A DNA stretch of 64,000 bases, from assembly GCF_000307855.1 (NCBI RefSeq), contig NZ_AJLR01000124.1, positions 1 through 64,000 of the forward strand. The letters run 5' to 3'. Source of the DNA: Schinkia azotoformans LMG 9581. Its GTDB lineage: Bacteria > Bacillota > Bacilli > Bacillales > Bacillaceae_J. The number at the start of each line of letters is the position of its first letter. The stretch's first letter is position 1. Made by a program: the position numbers and the translations under genes. The notes beneath the pieces were generated by a model. That model ran no database searches. It saw only the letters and a program-made list of their open reading frames with translations, and was not told the origin of the DNA. Positions 7,497-15,522 of the stretch are shown here, one piece after another.

Positions 7497-8426
7497 ATGC
7501 AAAAAACTGTTAATGTTAAAGAACTGATAGAAAATAGCAAAAGTAGGGGGAAGAACAGGCTAATTGAAAAGTCTGTACCTATTATATTGTTTTTAATTGC
7601 ATCTATTTCTATACTTACGACAATTGGGATTGTGTTTACATTAATTGTTGAAGCCGTTCTTTTCTTTAAAGAAGTATCTTTGATCGAGTTTTTTACAAGT
7701 ACGAAATTAGCACCACTGGCTAAAGATCCATCGTTTGGTATTCTTCCATTAATTAATGGAACGCTGATTACAACCTTGATCGCGATGTTAGTTGCAATCC
7801 CGATCGGATTAACAGCTGCCATTTATTTAAGTGAGTATGCTTCCGAAAAAGTAAGAAGGCAGCTTAAACCATTGATTGAAATATTGGCAGGCATCCCAAC
7901 TATTGTTTATGGTTTTTTTGCCTTTACATTTGTTACTCCTCTTCTAAGGCAAGTAATTCCTACATTAGAGCCTGTTAACGCATTGAGTCCAGGCATTGTC
8001 ATGGGAATCATGATTATACCATTAGTTGCTTCTCTTTCCGAAGATGCGATGAGTGCCGTTCCGAATGCAATGAGAGAGGGGGCGCTTGCATTAGGTGCTA
8101 CGAAATTTGAAGTAACAATGAAAGTTGTTATTCCAGCGGCTATTTCCGGGATCATTGCATCATTTGTTTTAGCCATTTCACGAGCAATTGGCGAAACGAT
8201 GATTGTCGCGATTGCGAGTGGATCAAATAAGGTTTTCACATTTGATATTACACAACCTATGCAAACCATGACTGCTTATATTGTGGAATTTACAAGCGGT
8301 GACGCGGGTAGTGGAACAGTCGGCTATCATAGCTTATATGCGGTTGGGATCACTTTGTTTGCCTTTACGTTGTTAATGAATTTATTAGCACAGTTTATTT
8401 CCCGTAAGTTCAGGGAGGAATATTAA
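7497..8426 (+). CDS. pstC: Phosphate ABC transporter permease PstC
   Basis: One of the two membrane subunits of the high-affinity phosphate importer. It is 309 residues long with six predicted segments, an N-terminal cytoplasmic stretch, and the ABC permease EAA loop (REGALALGATKFEVTMKVVIP, near 200-220). The ATG at 7497 has AGAGGAG at 9 nt, and the longer reading from 7455 lacks a ribosome-binding site. Remarkably, it is the first gene after the Pho box: the phosphate-binding protein gene pstS that precedes pstC in B. subtilis is absent here. Confidence 0.95.
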   Translation: MQKTVNVKELIENSKSRGKNRLIEKSVPIILFLIASISILTTIGIVFTLIVEAVLFFKEVSLIEFFTSTKLAPLAKDPSFGILPLINGTLITTLIAMLVAIPIGLTAAIYLSEYASEKVRRQLKPLIEILAGIPTIVYGFFAFTFVTPLLRQVIPTLEPVNALSPGIVMGIMIIPLVASLSEDAMSAVPNAMREGALALGATKFEVTMKVVIPAAISGIIASFVLAISRAIGETMIVAIASGSNKVFTFDITQPMQTMTAYIVEFTSGDAGSGTVGYHSLYAVGITLFAFTLLMNLLAQFISRKFREEY

Positions 8427-8427
8427 G

Positions 8428-9276
8428 ATGAAATATCGGATTTTAAAAAATAAATTGATTAAAAATATCTTTTTACTTTCTACATTATTTTCTCTGTTTG
8501 TTTTAGGAATATTAATCTACCGGGTTGCAGTCGATAGTATCGGCTGGTTAGACTGGCAGTTTCTTACGAGTAAATTATCAATGTCTGCAGACAGAGCTGG
8601 GATTAAGGGGGTCATTGCCGGAACGTTATGGTTAATGGCTGTCGTTGCGCCAATTACGATGTTTTTAGGTATTGGTACGGCGATCTATTTAGAGGAGTAT
8701 GCAAAGCGTGGTAAATTTCAAGCTTTTATTCAAATGAATATATCTAACTTAGCTGGTGTTCCGTCTGTTATCTTTGGTCTTTTAGGGTTAACGGTATTTG
8801 GCAGAATGTTTAATTTAGGATCTAGTATTTTAGCAGGAGGACTTACAATGTCCCTTCTAGTGCTCCCCATTGTCGTTGTTGCCAGCCAGGAGGCCATCCG
8901 CGCAGTGCCCGGGTTTTTACGGGAAGCGTCTTACGGGATGGGTGCGACAAAATGGCAAACAACAAAAAATATTGTTTTGCCTGCCGCACTTCCTGGGATA
9001 TTGACAGGCGTGATTCTAGCCCTTTCAAGAGCGATTGGCGAAACGGCTCCATTAGTAGTTTTAGGGATTCCGGCTTTAATTATGCCGGTACCAGATCATA
9101 TTATGGACGACTTTACAGCACTTCCGATGCAAATCTATTATTGGACAGTTGATTCAGTTTTAACAGCCGAATATGCTAATCTAGCTGCAGCAACAATTGT
9201 TGTTCTGTTGCTCGTACTGTTTGTAATGAATTCAATTGCGATCATTATCCGAAATAAATTCCAAAAAAGATATTAG
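8428..9276 (+). CDS. pstA: Phosphate ABC transporter permease PstA
   Basis: The second membrane subunit of the phosphate importer, 282 residues and six predicted segments. Its EAA loop reads [21 protein letters not shown] (near 172-192), with the [10 protein letters not shown] sequence typical of PstA after it. It starts one base after the pstC stop, with AGGGAGGA inside the pstC end, so the two are translationally coupled. It pairs with PstC and the ATPase PstB. Confidence 0.96.
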   Translation: MKYRILKNKLIKNIFLLSTLFSLFVLGILIYRVAVDSIGWLDWQFLTSKLSMSADRAGIKGVIAGTLWLMAVVAPITMFLGIGTAIYLEEYAKRGKFQAFIQMNISNLAGVPSVIFGLLGLTVFGRMFNLGSSILAGGLTMSLLVLPIVVVASQEAIRAVPGFLREASYGMGATKWQTTKNIVLPAALPGILTGVILALSRAIGETAPLVVLGIPALIMPVPDHIMDDFTALPMQIYYWTVDSVLTAEYANLAAATIVVLLLVLFVMNSIAIIIRNKFQKRY

Positions 9277-9289
9277 GAGGAGCAACAAA

Positions 9290-10057
9290 ATGAGTTCCGT
9301 TAAAAATCTTGTTTTTGAAACAAAGGACTTAAATCTTTGGTATGGTGATGACCATGCGTTAAAAGAAATAAATTTGCCGATCTATGAAAATGAAGTAACT
9401 GCGATTATCGGTCCATCAGGGTGTGGTAAATCAACTTATATAAAAACCTTAAACCGCATGGTTGAAATGATTCCTATCGTGAGAACCTCTGGAGAAATTT
9501 TATATCGAGGCAAAAATATTTTCGATAAATCATATGAAGTTGAAGAACTAAGGACAAGGGTTGGAATGGTATTTCAAAAGCCAAACCCATTTCCAAAATC
9601 CATATACGACAACATTGCATACGGCCCAAGAATCCATGGAATTCGTGACCGACGAATAATCGATGAAATAGTTGAAAAAAGCTTACGCGGTGCAGCAATA
9701 TGGGATGAAGTAAAGGACAGACTTCATGAAAATGCTTACGGACTATCAGGAGGACAGCAGCAGCGGATTTGTATTGCAAGATGCCTAGCAATTGAACCGG
9801 ATGTTATTTTAATGGATGAACCAACATCAGCTTTGGACCCGATTTCTACATTAAAAGTGGAAGAGTTATGTCAGGAATTAAAACAAAACTACAGCATAGT
9901 TATTGTAACACACAACATGCAACAAGCTGCTCGTATTTCCGATCGGACTGCATTTTTCCTTAGCGGGGAAGTCATCGAATATGAACCAACAGACCAGATT
10001 TTCTCAAAACCAAAGGATAAACGAACAGAAGACTACATTACGGGTCGTTTTGGCTAA
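9290..10057 (+). CDS. pstB: Phosphate ABC transporter ATP-binding protein PstB
   Basis: The ATPase that powers phosphate import, 255 residues. Walker A is GPSGCGKST (about 43-51), the signature is LSGGQQQR, and Walker B is [12 protein letters not shown]; the switch His lies in [13 protein letters not shown]. The ATG at 9290 is preceded by AGGAGGAG. B. subtilis has two tandem pstB genes, whereas only one is present here. It lies 13 nt after pstA in the same operon. Confidence 0.97.
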   Translation: MSSVKNLVFETKDLNLWYGDDHALKEINLPIYENEVTAIIGPSGCGKSTYIKTLNRMVEMIPIVRTSGEILYRGKNIFDKSYEVEELRTRVGMVFQKPNPFPKSIYDNIAYGPRIHGIRDRRIIDEIVEKSLRGAAIWDEVKDRLHENAYGLSGGQQQRICIARCLAIEPDVILMDEPTSALDPISTLKVEELCQELKQNYSIVIVTHNMQQAARISDRTAFFLSGEVIEYEPTDQIFSKPKDKRTEDYITGRFG

Positions 10058-10090
10058 GGCAAAAAAATAAAGAGAAAAGAGGGGAAATAT

Positions 10091-10750
10091 ATGTCCTTAA
10101 GAGAAAATTTTGATTTGAAATTAAAACAGCTAAATGAAAAAGTGCTTGAACTTGGAGGTCTTGCTGAGAATGCATTTGTAAAGTCAATAACTGCCATGGA
10201 AAATAAGGATATAGAAAGTGCCATTCAAGTTATCGATGAAGATTCTTACATTGACCATATAGAAGAGGAAATTAATGATTTAGCTATTATTTTAATTGCA
10301 AGGGAAGCCCCAGTCGCTGTTGATTTACGACGAATTATCGTTGCCATTAAGATTGCATCTGATTTGGAAAGAGTCGCTGATTATGCTGTAAACATTGCCA
10401 AATCAGTCATTAGAATCGGCGAGACTGATCATAAAGTACCCGTTGACTCCTTGCTTAAAATGTCTAGAATAGCAAAAGAAATGTTGTCCCTTTCATTTAA
10501 AGCCTTTATCGAAGAGGACGTTGTACTCGCTAAAAAGATAGCTGATATGGATGACGAAATCGATAAATTATACGGTGAAACGATCAAAACATATTTACAA
10601 TTATCAGACGAAACGAAACAGGATTTCATGCAAATTACCCAATTATCATTTATTGCTAGATATATCGAGCGCATTGGCGACTATGCAACCAATATATCTG
10701 AAGGTGTGTTTTATATCGTAAAAGGGATTCGATATGAATTAAATAATTAA
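10091..10750 (+). CDS. phoU: Phosphate signalling protein PhoU
   Basis: A 219-residue all-helical protein with two PhoU repeats. The metal-cluster motifs are visible as ERVADYAVNIAKS (about 97-109) and ERIGDYATNISEG (about 197-209). PhoU proteins link Pst transporter activity to the Pho sensor kinase and regulate import. It is the last gene of the pst operon, 33 nt after pstB, with a GAGGGG ribosome-binding site, and is followed by a strong terminator. B. subtilis itself lacks phoU at this place, so this arrangement is more like other Bacillaceae. Confidence 0.95.
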   Translation: MSLRENFDLKLKQLNEKVLELGGLAENAFVKSITAMENKDIESAIQVIDEDSYIDHIEEEINDLAIILIAREAPVAVDLRRIIVAIKIASDLERVADYAVNIAKSVIRIGETDHKVPVDSLLKMSRIAKEMLSLSFKAFIEEDVVLAKKIADMDDEIDKLYGETIKTYLQLSDETKQDFMQITQLSFIARYIERIGDYATNISEGVFYIVKGIRYELNN

Positions 10751-10754
10751 TGGT

Positions 10755-10803
10755 GGGGCTGTCCAAAAAGTCACTTTTTAATGACTTTTTGGACAGCCCT
10801 TTT
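10755..10803 (+). terminator. Terminator of pst-phoU operon
   Basis: An 18-bp perfect stem (GGGCTGTCCAAAAAGTCA and its complement) with a short loop, then TTTT. It separates phoU from convergent minus-strand genes and could serve both. Confidence 0.92.
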
Positions 10804-10808
10804 ACTAT

Positions 10809-10994
10809 TTATTGAAACCGCAGCATCTGGCCGACCATTCGGTCTCGAACAAATGGTATTTTCATAAAAGATCTTACGGCAAATTTTCTAAGCCCTGGCT
10901 GGCCCATAAGTATATTCATTAAATTAAAGCGGTAACGATAAACAAAAAGCGAGGCTATTCCCAAAATAAGTATTCGCAACAAGGAATTTTGCAT
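10809..10994 (-). CDS. Small conserved membrane-associated protein
   Basis: A 61-residue basic protein with one N-terminal hydrophobic segment (LRILILGIASLFVY) followed by an amphipathic, arginine-rich half (GLRKFAVRSFMKIPFVRDR). AGGAGGG lies 7 nt before the ATG, so it is very likely translated. I do not recognise a function. Its place next to the pst operon recalls the small yqzC/yqzD genes of B. subtilis, but I cannot confirm homology. Confidence 0.6.
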   Translation of the reverse strand: MQNSLLRILILGIASLFVYRYRFNLMNILMGQPGLRKFAVRSFMKIPFVRDRMVGQMLRFQ

Positions 10995-11028
10995 GTATTA
11001 TCCCTCCTGCTAATTAGAATTCCAAGAA

Positions 11029-12045
11029 TTAAAGGCCGATATACCTTGAATATAATGTTTTTGCTCTGACCTGGTCTTCTGTACCTTGAACGAGCGTACG
11101 TCCATCCGGAAATAAGACAAGACGTTCTCCTTCCGGCAGCTCTACTTTTAATAAAAATGGGGTTTTCTGAACTTTTCCGATAGGTTTAAGACGGTCTGCC
11201 CAAACATCTAAATTAAATCCCTGCTTCGCCTGGATTTGTACAGTCTCTCTACCGCACAACACTGTTATTATATCCTTCTCGGCTAAATTTAAGGCAGGAT
11301 ATTCTTTCTTCTGACATGTCGGACAGTCTGTTTTAGGTGTTGAAAATTTCATATCGTAATGATAGTTGTTCCAAATATCGAGCGTTAAAAGACTTTTCCT
11401 GCGATTTTTTACATCGCCGACTAGGAACTTTATCACTTCAACTACTTGCAGGGAGGCGACAATATCAACGATTGGTGAAATAACTCCAATCGTATCACAA
11501 GTTTGGCCACCTTGATCAGTGGATGTGATAAAGCAGCGCAAGCATGGTGTTTCATTTGGTACAAAGATCGCCGACATTCCTCTTGAACTTACTGCTCCAC
11601 CATAAACAAAAGGAATCCCATACTTAAAACAGGCGTCATTTAATAAAAATCTTGTTTGAAAATTGTCTGTACCATCTAGAACTATATCCATTCCGTTGAT
11701 TAATTCATCAATATTTTTAGGGGAAGCATCACCCACGATGGCTTCGATTTTTATGTCTGAATTTATCTTTGTTAGCTTATTTTTAGCTGCGATTGCTTTT
11801 GGAAGAGCACCAGTAACATCATCTTCATCAAACAGCATTTGCCGTTGAAGATTGCTTCTTTCCACATAGTCGCGGTCAATAAAGCGTATATGACCAATAC
11901 CAGCCCTAACTAGATGATTGGCTAGCGCTGTACCTAGTGCCCCCATTCCGACTATTAAAACTGAACTGTTAGTAAGTTTTTTTTGTCCATCTTCACCAAT
12001 TGGCGAAAATAACATTTGCCTTGAATATCTTGTAAAATCGGTCAT
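11029..12045 (-). CDS. ThiF/MoeB family E1-like adenylyltransferase
   Basis: Activates the C-terminal Gly of a small sulfur carrier (ThiS or MoaD) by adenylation, for thiamine or molybdopterin synthesis. The 338-residue protein has a Rossmann GMGALGTALANH loop (about 33-44), the RDYVERSNLQRQ segment with the conserved Arg residues, DGTDNFQTRF, and a zinc site made of CLRC (about 170) and CPTC (about 246). A C-terminal domain of about 90 residues follows. The ATG at 12045 has GGAG 8 nt upstream; an in-frame GTG lies three codons earlier. Because the genome has moaA and napA, MoeB function is plausible, but ThiF is equally possible. Confidence 0.85.
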   Translation of the reverse strand: MTDFTRYSRQMLFSPIGEDGQKKLTNSSVLIVGMGALGTALANHLVRAGIGHIRFIDRDYVERSNLQRQMLFDEDDVTGALPKAIAAKNKLTKINSDIKIEAIVGDASPKNIDELINGMDIVLDGTDNFQTRFLLNDACFKYGIPFVYGGAVSSRGMSAIFVPNETPCLRCFITSTDQGGQTCDTIGVISPIVDIVASLQVVEVIKFLVGDVKNRRKSLLTLDIWNNYHYDMKFSTPKTDCPTCQKKEYPALNLAEKDIITVLCGRETVQIQAKQGFNLDVWADRLKPIGKVQKTPFLLKVELPEGERLVLFPDGRTLVQGTEDQVRAKTLYSRYIGL

Positions 12046-12058
12046 TATCAACACTCCA

Positions 12059-12850
12059 TTACATGGTAAAAAGTAGTATGAGTAGCGAACCTAACGCAAT
12101 AGATAAAAAGTTTACCGTATCATTATTTAAAAAACGATATCCACTTTTATACATCGTACTTTGCCCACAATGGTTCGTTTTTTCTGTGTTTAATCCGCAA
12201 TTCGGACAGGTATATGTAACTTGGACGGTTGCTCCTAATAAAGTATCGATTAAGTTGCCAATAAATCCAACAATACCGATAGCTAATCCTAATTGAAATG
12301 TTACCTCATTCCATAAATAATGGCTAATGATTCCTATTAAAAATGCACCACATAACGCTGATATGGTACCTAAGAAAGACATGGCACCGGATGTACCGGC
12401 ATCAACCTTGCTAAACGATAAAATATGGACAGGTTTACTTTTGCTGATTGAACCAATTTCAGATGCCCATGTATCTGAATTTGCTGTTGCCAATGAACTA
12501 ATAAACATATACAATAAGAAATTTTCTTGAAAAAGAAGAAAAAGCAAACTTATTATACCCGGAACACCACCGTTAGCAATAACTTGAACAGCATCACGGG
12601 CACCGCTTTTTTTTATTTTATCCTCTACGGATTTTTTCTTATCTGCTTTAAACTTGCTCCAAAAATTCGAGGTTACGAAAAAAGTACCCATTAACAATAA
12701 ACCTTGGGCACCGAATGCTAGCAAGGTTGCCAGACCAACGATGATTGTTGCAATGGCCCCTGATAATGTCAGCGCTCTTAACTTGTAACCCGATATTGCT
12801 GCAATCACAACAAGTATAAATAAGACAATACCATTGGAAATTATCGACAT
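12059..12850 (-). CDS. DUF92 family integral membrane protein
   Basis: A 263-residue membrane protein with about six hydrophobic segments. The family signature runs through SLATANSDTWASEIG (about 119-133), SKVDAGTSGAMSFLGT and GNLIDTLLGATVQ. A cytoplasmic Cys-containing loop (CPNCGLNTEKTNHC) near 220 could bind a metal. DUF92 includes plant VTE6 phytyl-phosphate kinase and animal TMEM19, so a prenyl-phosphate kinase role is conceivable but unproven here. It starts inside the 3' end of the cyclo-ligase gene (10-nt overlap). Confidence 0.85.
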   Translation of the reverse strand: MSIISNGIVLFILVVIAAISGYKLRALTLSGAIATIIVGLATLLAFGAQGLLLMGTFFVTSNFWSKFKADKKKSVEDKIKKSGARDAVQVIANGGVPGIISLLFLLFQENFLLYMFISSLATANSDTWASEIGSISKSKPVHILSFSKVDAGTSGAMSFLGTISALCGAFLIGIISHYLWNEVTFQLGLAIGIVGFIGNLIDTLLGATVQVTYTCPNCGLNTEKTNHCGQSTMYKSGYRFLNNDTVNFLSIALGSLLILLFTM

Positions 12851-13407
12851 AAGATAACCTGCTTATTTGTAACTATGAGATTAACTGGAACATCATGTTC
12901 CTCTATCGGAAGTTCATCAACTAATTGGACTTCTTGAAAGGCAAGAGCTGCTTTTCTTCCGTTATATTCGCTTAAAAAACGGTCATAATACCCTCCGCCA
13001 AAACCTACCCGATATCCATTTTGATTAAAGCCAAGGCCTGGTACTACTATTAATTTAATTTTACTAGGTGAAACGGCTTTCGTTTCGTTTTCCTTCGGTT
13101 CCAATAGACCATAGTATACAACCTCTAATTGATCAAAGCTTTCCAATACACGAAATGTCATTCCTTTCGTGGCTGGTTCACATTTGGGGACGACCATCTG
13201 TTTTCTTTCTTCCCAACCCTTTTCAATGATTGCTTTTGTATCTACCTCTGTACCCCGTGAAATTGTAATGGCGATGGTATCAGCCTGTTTCCAATCATCT
13301 GTATTGAATAGGTTAGCTGCTATATTAGAAGACCATTTTTTTAAAACATCCGGTGGAACGGCTTGTAACTTTTCTTTAATGTCTTTTCTTATTTGTCTTT
13401 TATCCAT
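12841..13407 (-). CDS. yqgN: 5-formyltetrahydrofolate cyclo-ligase (YqgN)
   Basis: Converts 5-formyl-THF and ATP to 5,10-methenyl-THF in folate metabolism. The 188-residue protein carries the N-terminal KRQIRKDIK basic segment, the central FNQNGYRVGFGGGYYDRFL glycine-rich motif (about 127-145) and the ALAFQEVQLVDELP segment near the C-terminus. GAGGTGA lies 7 nt before the ATG. It overlaps the DUF92 gene, giving a two-gene unit, and follows rpmG as in B. subtilis. Confidence 0.94.
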   Translation of the reverse strand: MDKRQIRKDIKEKLQAVPPDVLKKWSSNIAANLFNTDDWKQADTIAITISRGTEVDTKAIIEKGWEERKQMVVPKCEPATKGMTFRVLESFDQLEVVYYGLLEPKENETKAVSPSKIKLIVVPGLGFNQNGYRVGFGGGYYDRFLSEYNGRKAALAFQEVQLVDELPIEEHDVPVNLIVTNKQVILCR

Positions 13408-13437
13408 AACATATCACCTCTTAACACTGGATAGTAT

Positions 13438-13471
13438 AAAAAAAACAGTAGGAATAATATCCCTACTGTTT
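13438..13471 (-). terminator. Terminator after rpmG (minus strand)
   Basis: Read on the minus strand, AACAGTAGGGATATTATTCC forms the 5' arm and loop region and TACTGTT closes it, followed by eight T residues. It lies between rpmG and yqgN. Confidence 0.85.
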
Positions 13472-13620
13472 TATTTTGTTTCACGGTGAACTGTGTGAGT
13501 TTTGCAAGATGGACAATATTTTTTTAGCTCAATACGTTCAGTATTGTTACGCTTGTTTTTTGTTGTAATATAGTTACGATGTCCGCTTTCTGTGCAAGCT
13601 AAAGTTACGTTAACGCGCAT
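13471..13620 (-). CDS. rpmG: 50S ribosomal protein L33
   Basis: A 49-residue protein that begins [17 protein letters not shown] and ends [14 protein letters not shown]. The zinc-type Cys pairs (one Cys near residue 9 and CPSC at about 36-39) identify the zinc-binding paralogue of L33. GGAGGG lies 8 nt before the ATG. It occupies the rpmGA position between gluP-side genes and yqgN as in B. subtilis. Confidence 0.95.
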   Translation of the reverse strand: MRVNVTLACTESGHRNYITTKNKRNNTERIELKKYCPSCKTHTVHRETK

Positions 13621-13726
13621 GTATATCCCTCCAAACTTTCATTACATAAGTTCATATACTATTATTATCTTTCGTCGATTACTCAGACTCAAATATAATA
13701 ACAAATATAAACAAAATGTTCAACCC

Positions 13727-14407
13727 TTATTTGCTTAGAGGGATAATTCTTTCATCGCTAAAGCCATTTTCAATAAATTCCCTTATGAGCCATTCAGGAT
13801 TGCTTTTAACGAGATTATTTAAATAATTGATTTCATTTAAATTGTCTCCAAAGACCATCCAATAATACCCTTGCTTTATTTCATATGGCAACACTGTTGT
13901 TTCTAGAGCAAAGGCACTGTTAACTCTGCCTGAAGAAATCGGATTGTAAAAAAGGCTACCGTTTACGAAATTAACGATGTCTTTATTTTGGAAATCATTT
14001 TTTTGCCATGTTGTATATTGTGAAATGCCTTTATTATCAACAAGACCATTAAACAACATATAGCTTCCATCATATTCATGATAAAGAGTACGGTTACTTA
14101 AGCTAAAAAAAGCTGTTCCATTCTGATGTTCAAAATCCTGATGGAAAAATAAAGTTAAATCCTGTTTTTCTTTCGATTCATTGGATAAAGTTACTTTTTT
14201 TAATAAAATACTACGGCTTGGATGAATAAAATCCTCGAATTCCAATTGTAATGAATGCTTATTGCTTAAAGCATGTGCATAACTCGGGATTTGGTATTGA
14301 TTTGTTTTGGAGTTAACGTTCCAAAATAACTCTGTTCCCCACTCAATCCCATTCGCTTTACTCCATATCCCAACATTGTTCCTATTCATAAATTTTGATT
14401 TTATCAT
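13727..14407 (-). CDS. Isolated GH15 (glucoamylase-like) N-terminal domain protein, probably a truncated gene
   Basis: A 226-residue protein whose pattern RSILLKKVTLSNESK, then LTLFFHQDFEHQNGT, then SYMLFNGLVDNKG and a late YYWMVFGD matches the beta-sandwich N-terminal domain found before the (alpha/alpha)6 catalytic domain in family 15 hydrolases. The catalytic domain is absent altogether, and the first strand region (usually YPxVGxxNH) is also missing. I chose the ATG at 14407, with AAGGA about 8 nt upstream. It is flanked by AT-rich non-coding DNA. It may be decayed, or a stand-alone sugar-binding fold; a stop-free frame of this length argues against very recent inactivation. Confidence 0.5.
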   Translation of the reverse strand: MIKSKFMNRNNVGIWSKANGIEWGTELFWNVNSKTNQYQIPSYAHALSNKHSLQLEFEDFIHPSRSILLKKVTLSNESKEKQDLTLFFHQDFEHQNGTAFFSLSNRTLYHEYDGSYMLFNGLVDNKGISQYTTWQKNDFQNKDIVNFVNGSLFYNPISSGRVNSAFALETTVLPYEIKQGYYWMVFGDNLNEINYLNNLVKSNPEWLIREFIENGFSDERIIPLSK

Positions 14408-14551
14408 ATATAACATCCTTAAGTTTATTTTTGTCTAAAAAAAATCATTGCTAAATCTTTGAAATCGCTTACTCATGCAGTCCACAATCTATCTTTTTTA
14501 TTATTACTGTAATGATATCACCGTTGTGATAACGACTACAACGAGGTGATT

Positions 14552-14627
14552 TTGTCGAAAACTTCGAACGGTTGATATAACAATATAAAAAAATAAAGAA
14601 AAATTTTAATTTTTTGAGTTTCGACAA
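14552..14627. promoter_or_regulatory. Pair of candidate Spo0A boxes in inverted orientation
   Basis: TTGTCGAAA at 14552-14560 and its exact inverse TTTCGACAA at 14619-14627 lie in the 320-base divergent intergenic region. Both contain the Spo0A box core TGTCGAA. They lie before the plus-strand gene at 14728 and behind the start of the minus-strand GH15-like gene. The rest of this region is AT-rich, apart from an imperfect hairpin at about 14518-14549 (ATCACC-GTTGT / ACAAC-GAGGTGAT). Confidence 0.45.
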
Positions 14628-14653
14628 TAGCGTTTAATTTTTTTATCGTATAT

Positions 14654-14683
14654 TTAGCAAATTACTACAAAAAAAGCTATAAT
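14654..14683 (+). promoter_or_regulatory. Candidate promoter for the MltG-stub pair
   Basis: A perfect TATAAT (14678-14683) has TTAGCA 18 bases upstream (14654-14659). It lies 45 bases before the ATG at 14728 and just downstream of the second Spo0A-box-like site. Confidence 0.5.
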
Positions 14684-14727
14684 GTATTAGGTATATAAAA
14701 GCAATCTTGAATTGGGGTGACCAGTTA

Positions 14728-14970
14728 ATGATATCTGTAGAGTCGGCCATCATAGGGCTTTTCTCTTTTTCAATTGTTTTATTGGCCCTATCTTTTTTCA
14801 AAAAGGACAAATATAAAGAACTCGAAAATCAGGTTGAGAATTTAACAATGATCGTTATGCAGGAAAACTATCAATTGAAGAAAAAAATGAAAGTGCTAGA
14901 GGAAGAATTATTAGGAAATGAAAGCTATACGGTCCCTTTAAACGAAAGGTATGAAACGAATGGCAAATAA
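14728..14970 (+). CDS. Small membrane-anchored coiled-coil protein
   Basis: An 80-residue protein with one N-terminal membrane helix (IIGLFSFSIVLLALSFF, about 7-23) and then a charged, probably coiled-coil segment (KYKELENQVENLTMIV and on to about residue 60). GGGGTGA precedes the ATG at 14728. It overlaps the next gene by 11 nt, so they are probably co-translated. The topology suggests a cytoplasmic coiled coil on a membrane anchor. No function is recognised. Confidence 0.65.
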   Translation: MISVESAIIGLFSFSIVLLALSFFKKDKYKELENQVENLTMIVMQENYQLKKKMKVLEEELLGNESYTVPLNERYETNGK

Positions 14971-15487
14971 TTCTTTAAAAAGCTTTGCTTCGGGAATGAT
15001 TATCGCTACTTCGATTTTTACAGCTGTCTATTATTTTCAACCATTTAATAAACGGGAACAAAAAATAGTAGAGAACGATACGCTAACAAGCGAAGAGGTA
15101 CAGGCATACTTGAATAATAATGGGTATATTTCAATTTCAGAGCAAACCTATGACGAATTGGTAGCTAAAAGTAAAGAATTCGAAGCGATAAAAAATCAAA
15201 CTCAAAAAGCATCGGAACCAAAACTGCCTGAGCAAAAGGAAACAGTGCCTATCCCGCCATCGCCAGAAGTAGAAAAGAAAATCTTTACTTTGACAGTGAA
15301 AAGCGGCATGGACAGTATTCAGATTGCGAATTTGCTGGAGAATGCCGGAATCGTTGATAGCGGTAGGGAATTCGAACAATTTTTAACAAAGAAAGATTGG
15401 ACAAGGTCAATACAAGTTGGAACGTACAAACTTAACAGTTCGATGTCATATGAGGAAATCGGTAAGATCATTACGAAGAAGAAGTAA
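14960..15487 (+). CDS. MltG-like short membrane protein lacking the transglycosylase domain
   Basis: A 175-residue protein with one N-terminal membrane segment (ASGMIIATSIFTAVYYF), a charged, Pro-rich linker, and a C-terminal domain starting FTLTVKSGMDSIQIANLL and reading GIVDSGREFEQFL and GTYKLNSSMSYEEIGKII. That domain is the LysM-like region at the start of MltG/YceG endolytic transglycosylases. The catalytic half of MltG is missing, as in the short Bacillus proteins often labelled MltG. The start at 14960 has AAAGG about 10 nt upstream, whereas the ATG at 14951 is too close to it. It may bind peptidoglycan next to the coiled-coil partner. Confidence 0.65.
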   Translation: MANNSLKSFASGMIIATSIFTAVYYFQPFNKREQKIVENDTLTSEEVQAYLNNNGYISISEQTYDELVAKSKEFEAIKNQTQKASEPKLPEQKETVPIPPSPEVEKKIFTLTVKSGMDSIQIANLLENAGIVDSGREFEQFLTKKDWTRSIQVGTYKLNSSMSYEEIGKIITKKK

Positions 15488-15522
15488 ATATTTAATTGAA
15501 TTAATCGAAAGAAGGTGGGGGA

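Noticed and set aside
10755-10803. The long palindrome after phoU as a mobile element end
   Set aside because: It has a terminator-type loop and T run and lies between convergent genes; there is no target-site duplication or transposase.
11029-12045. Naming the E1-like protein moeB or thiF outright
   Set aside because: Both families share all visible motifs, and no thiS, moaD or moaE gene lies next to it to decide.
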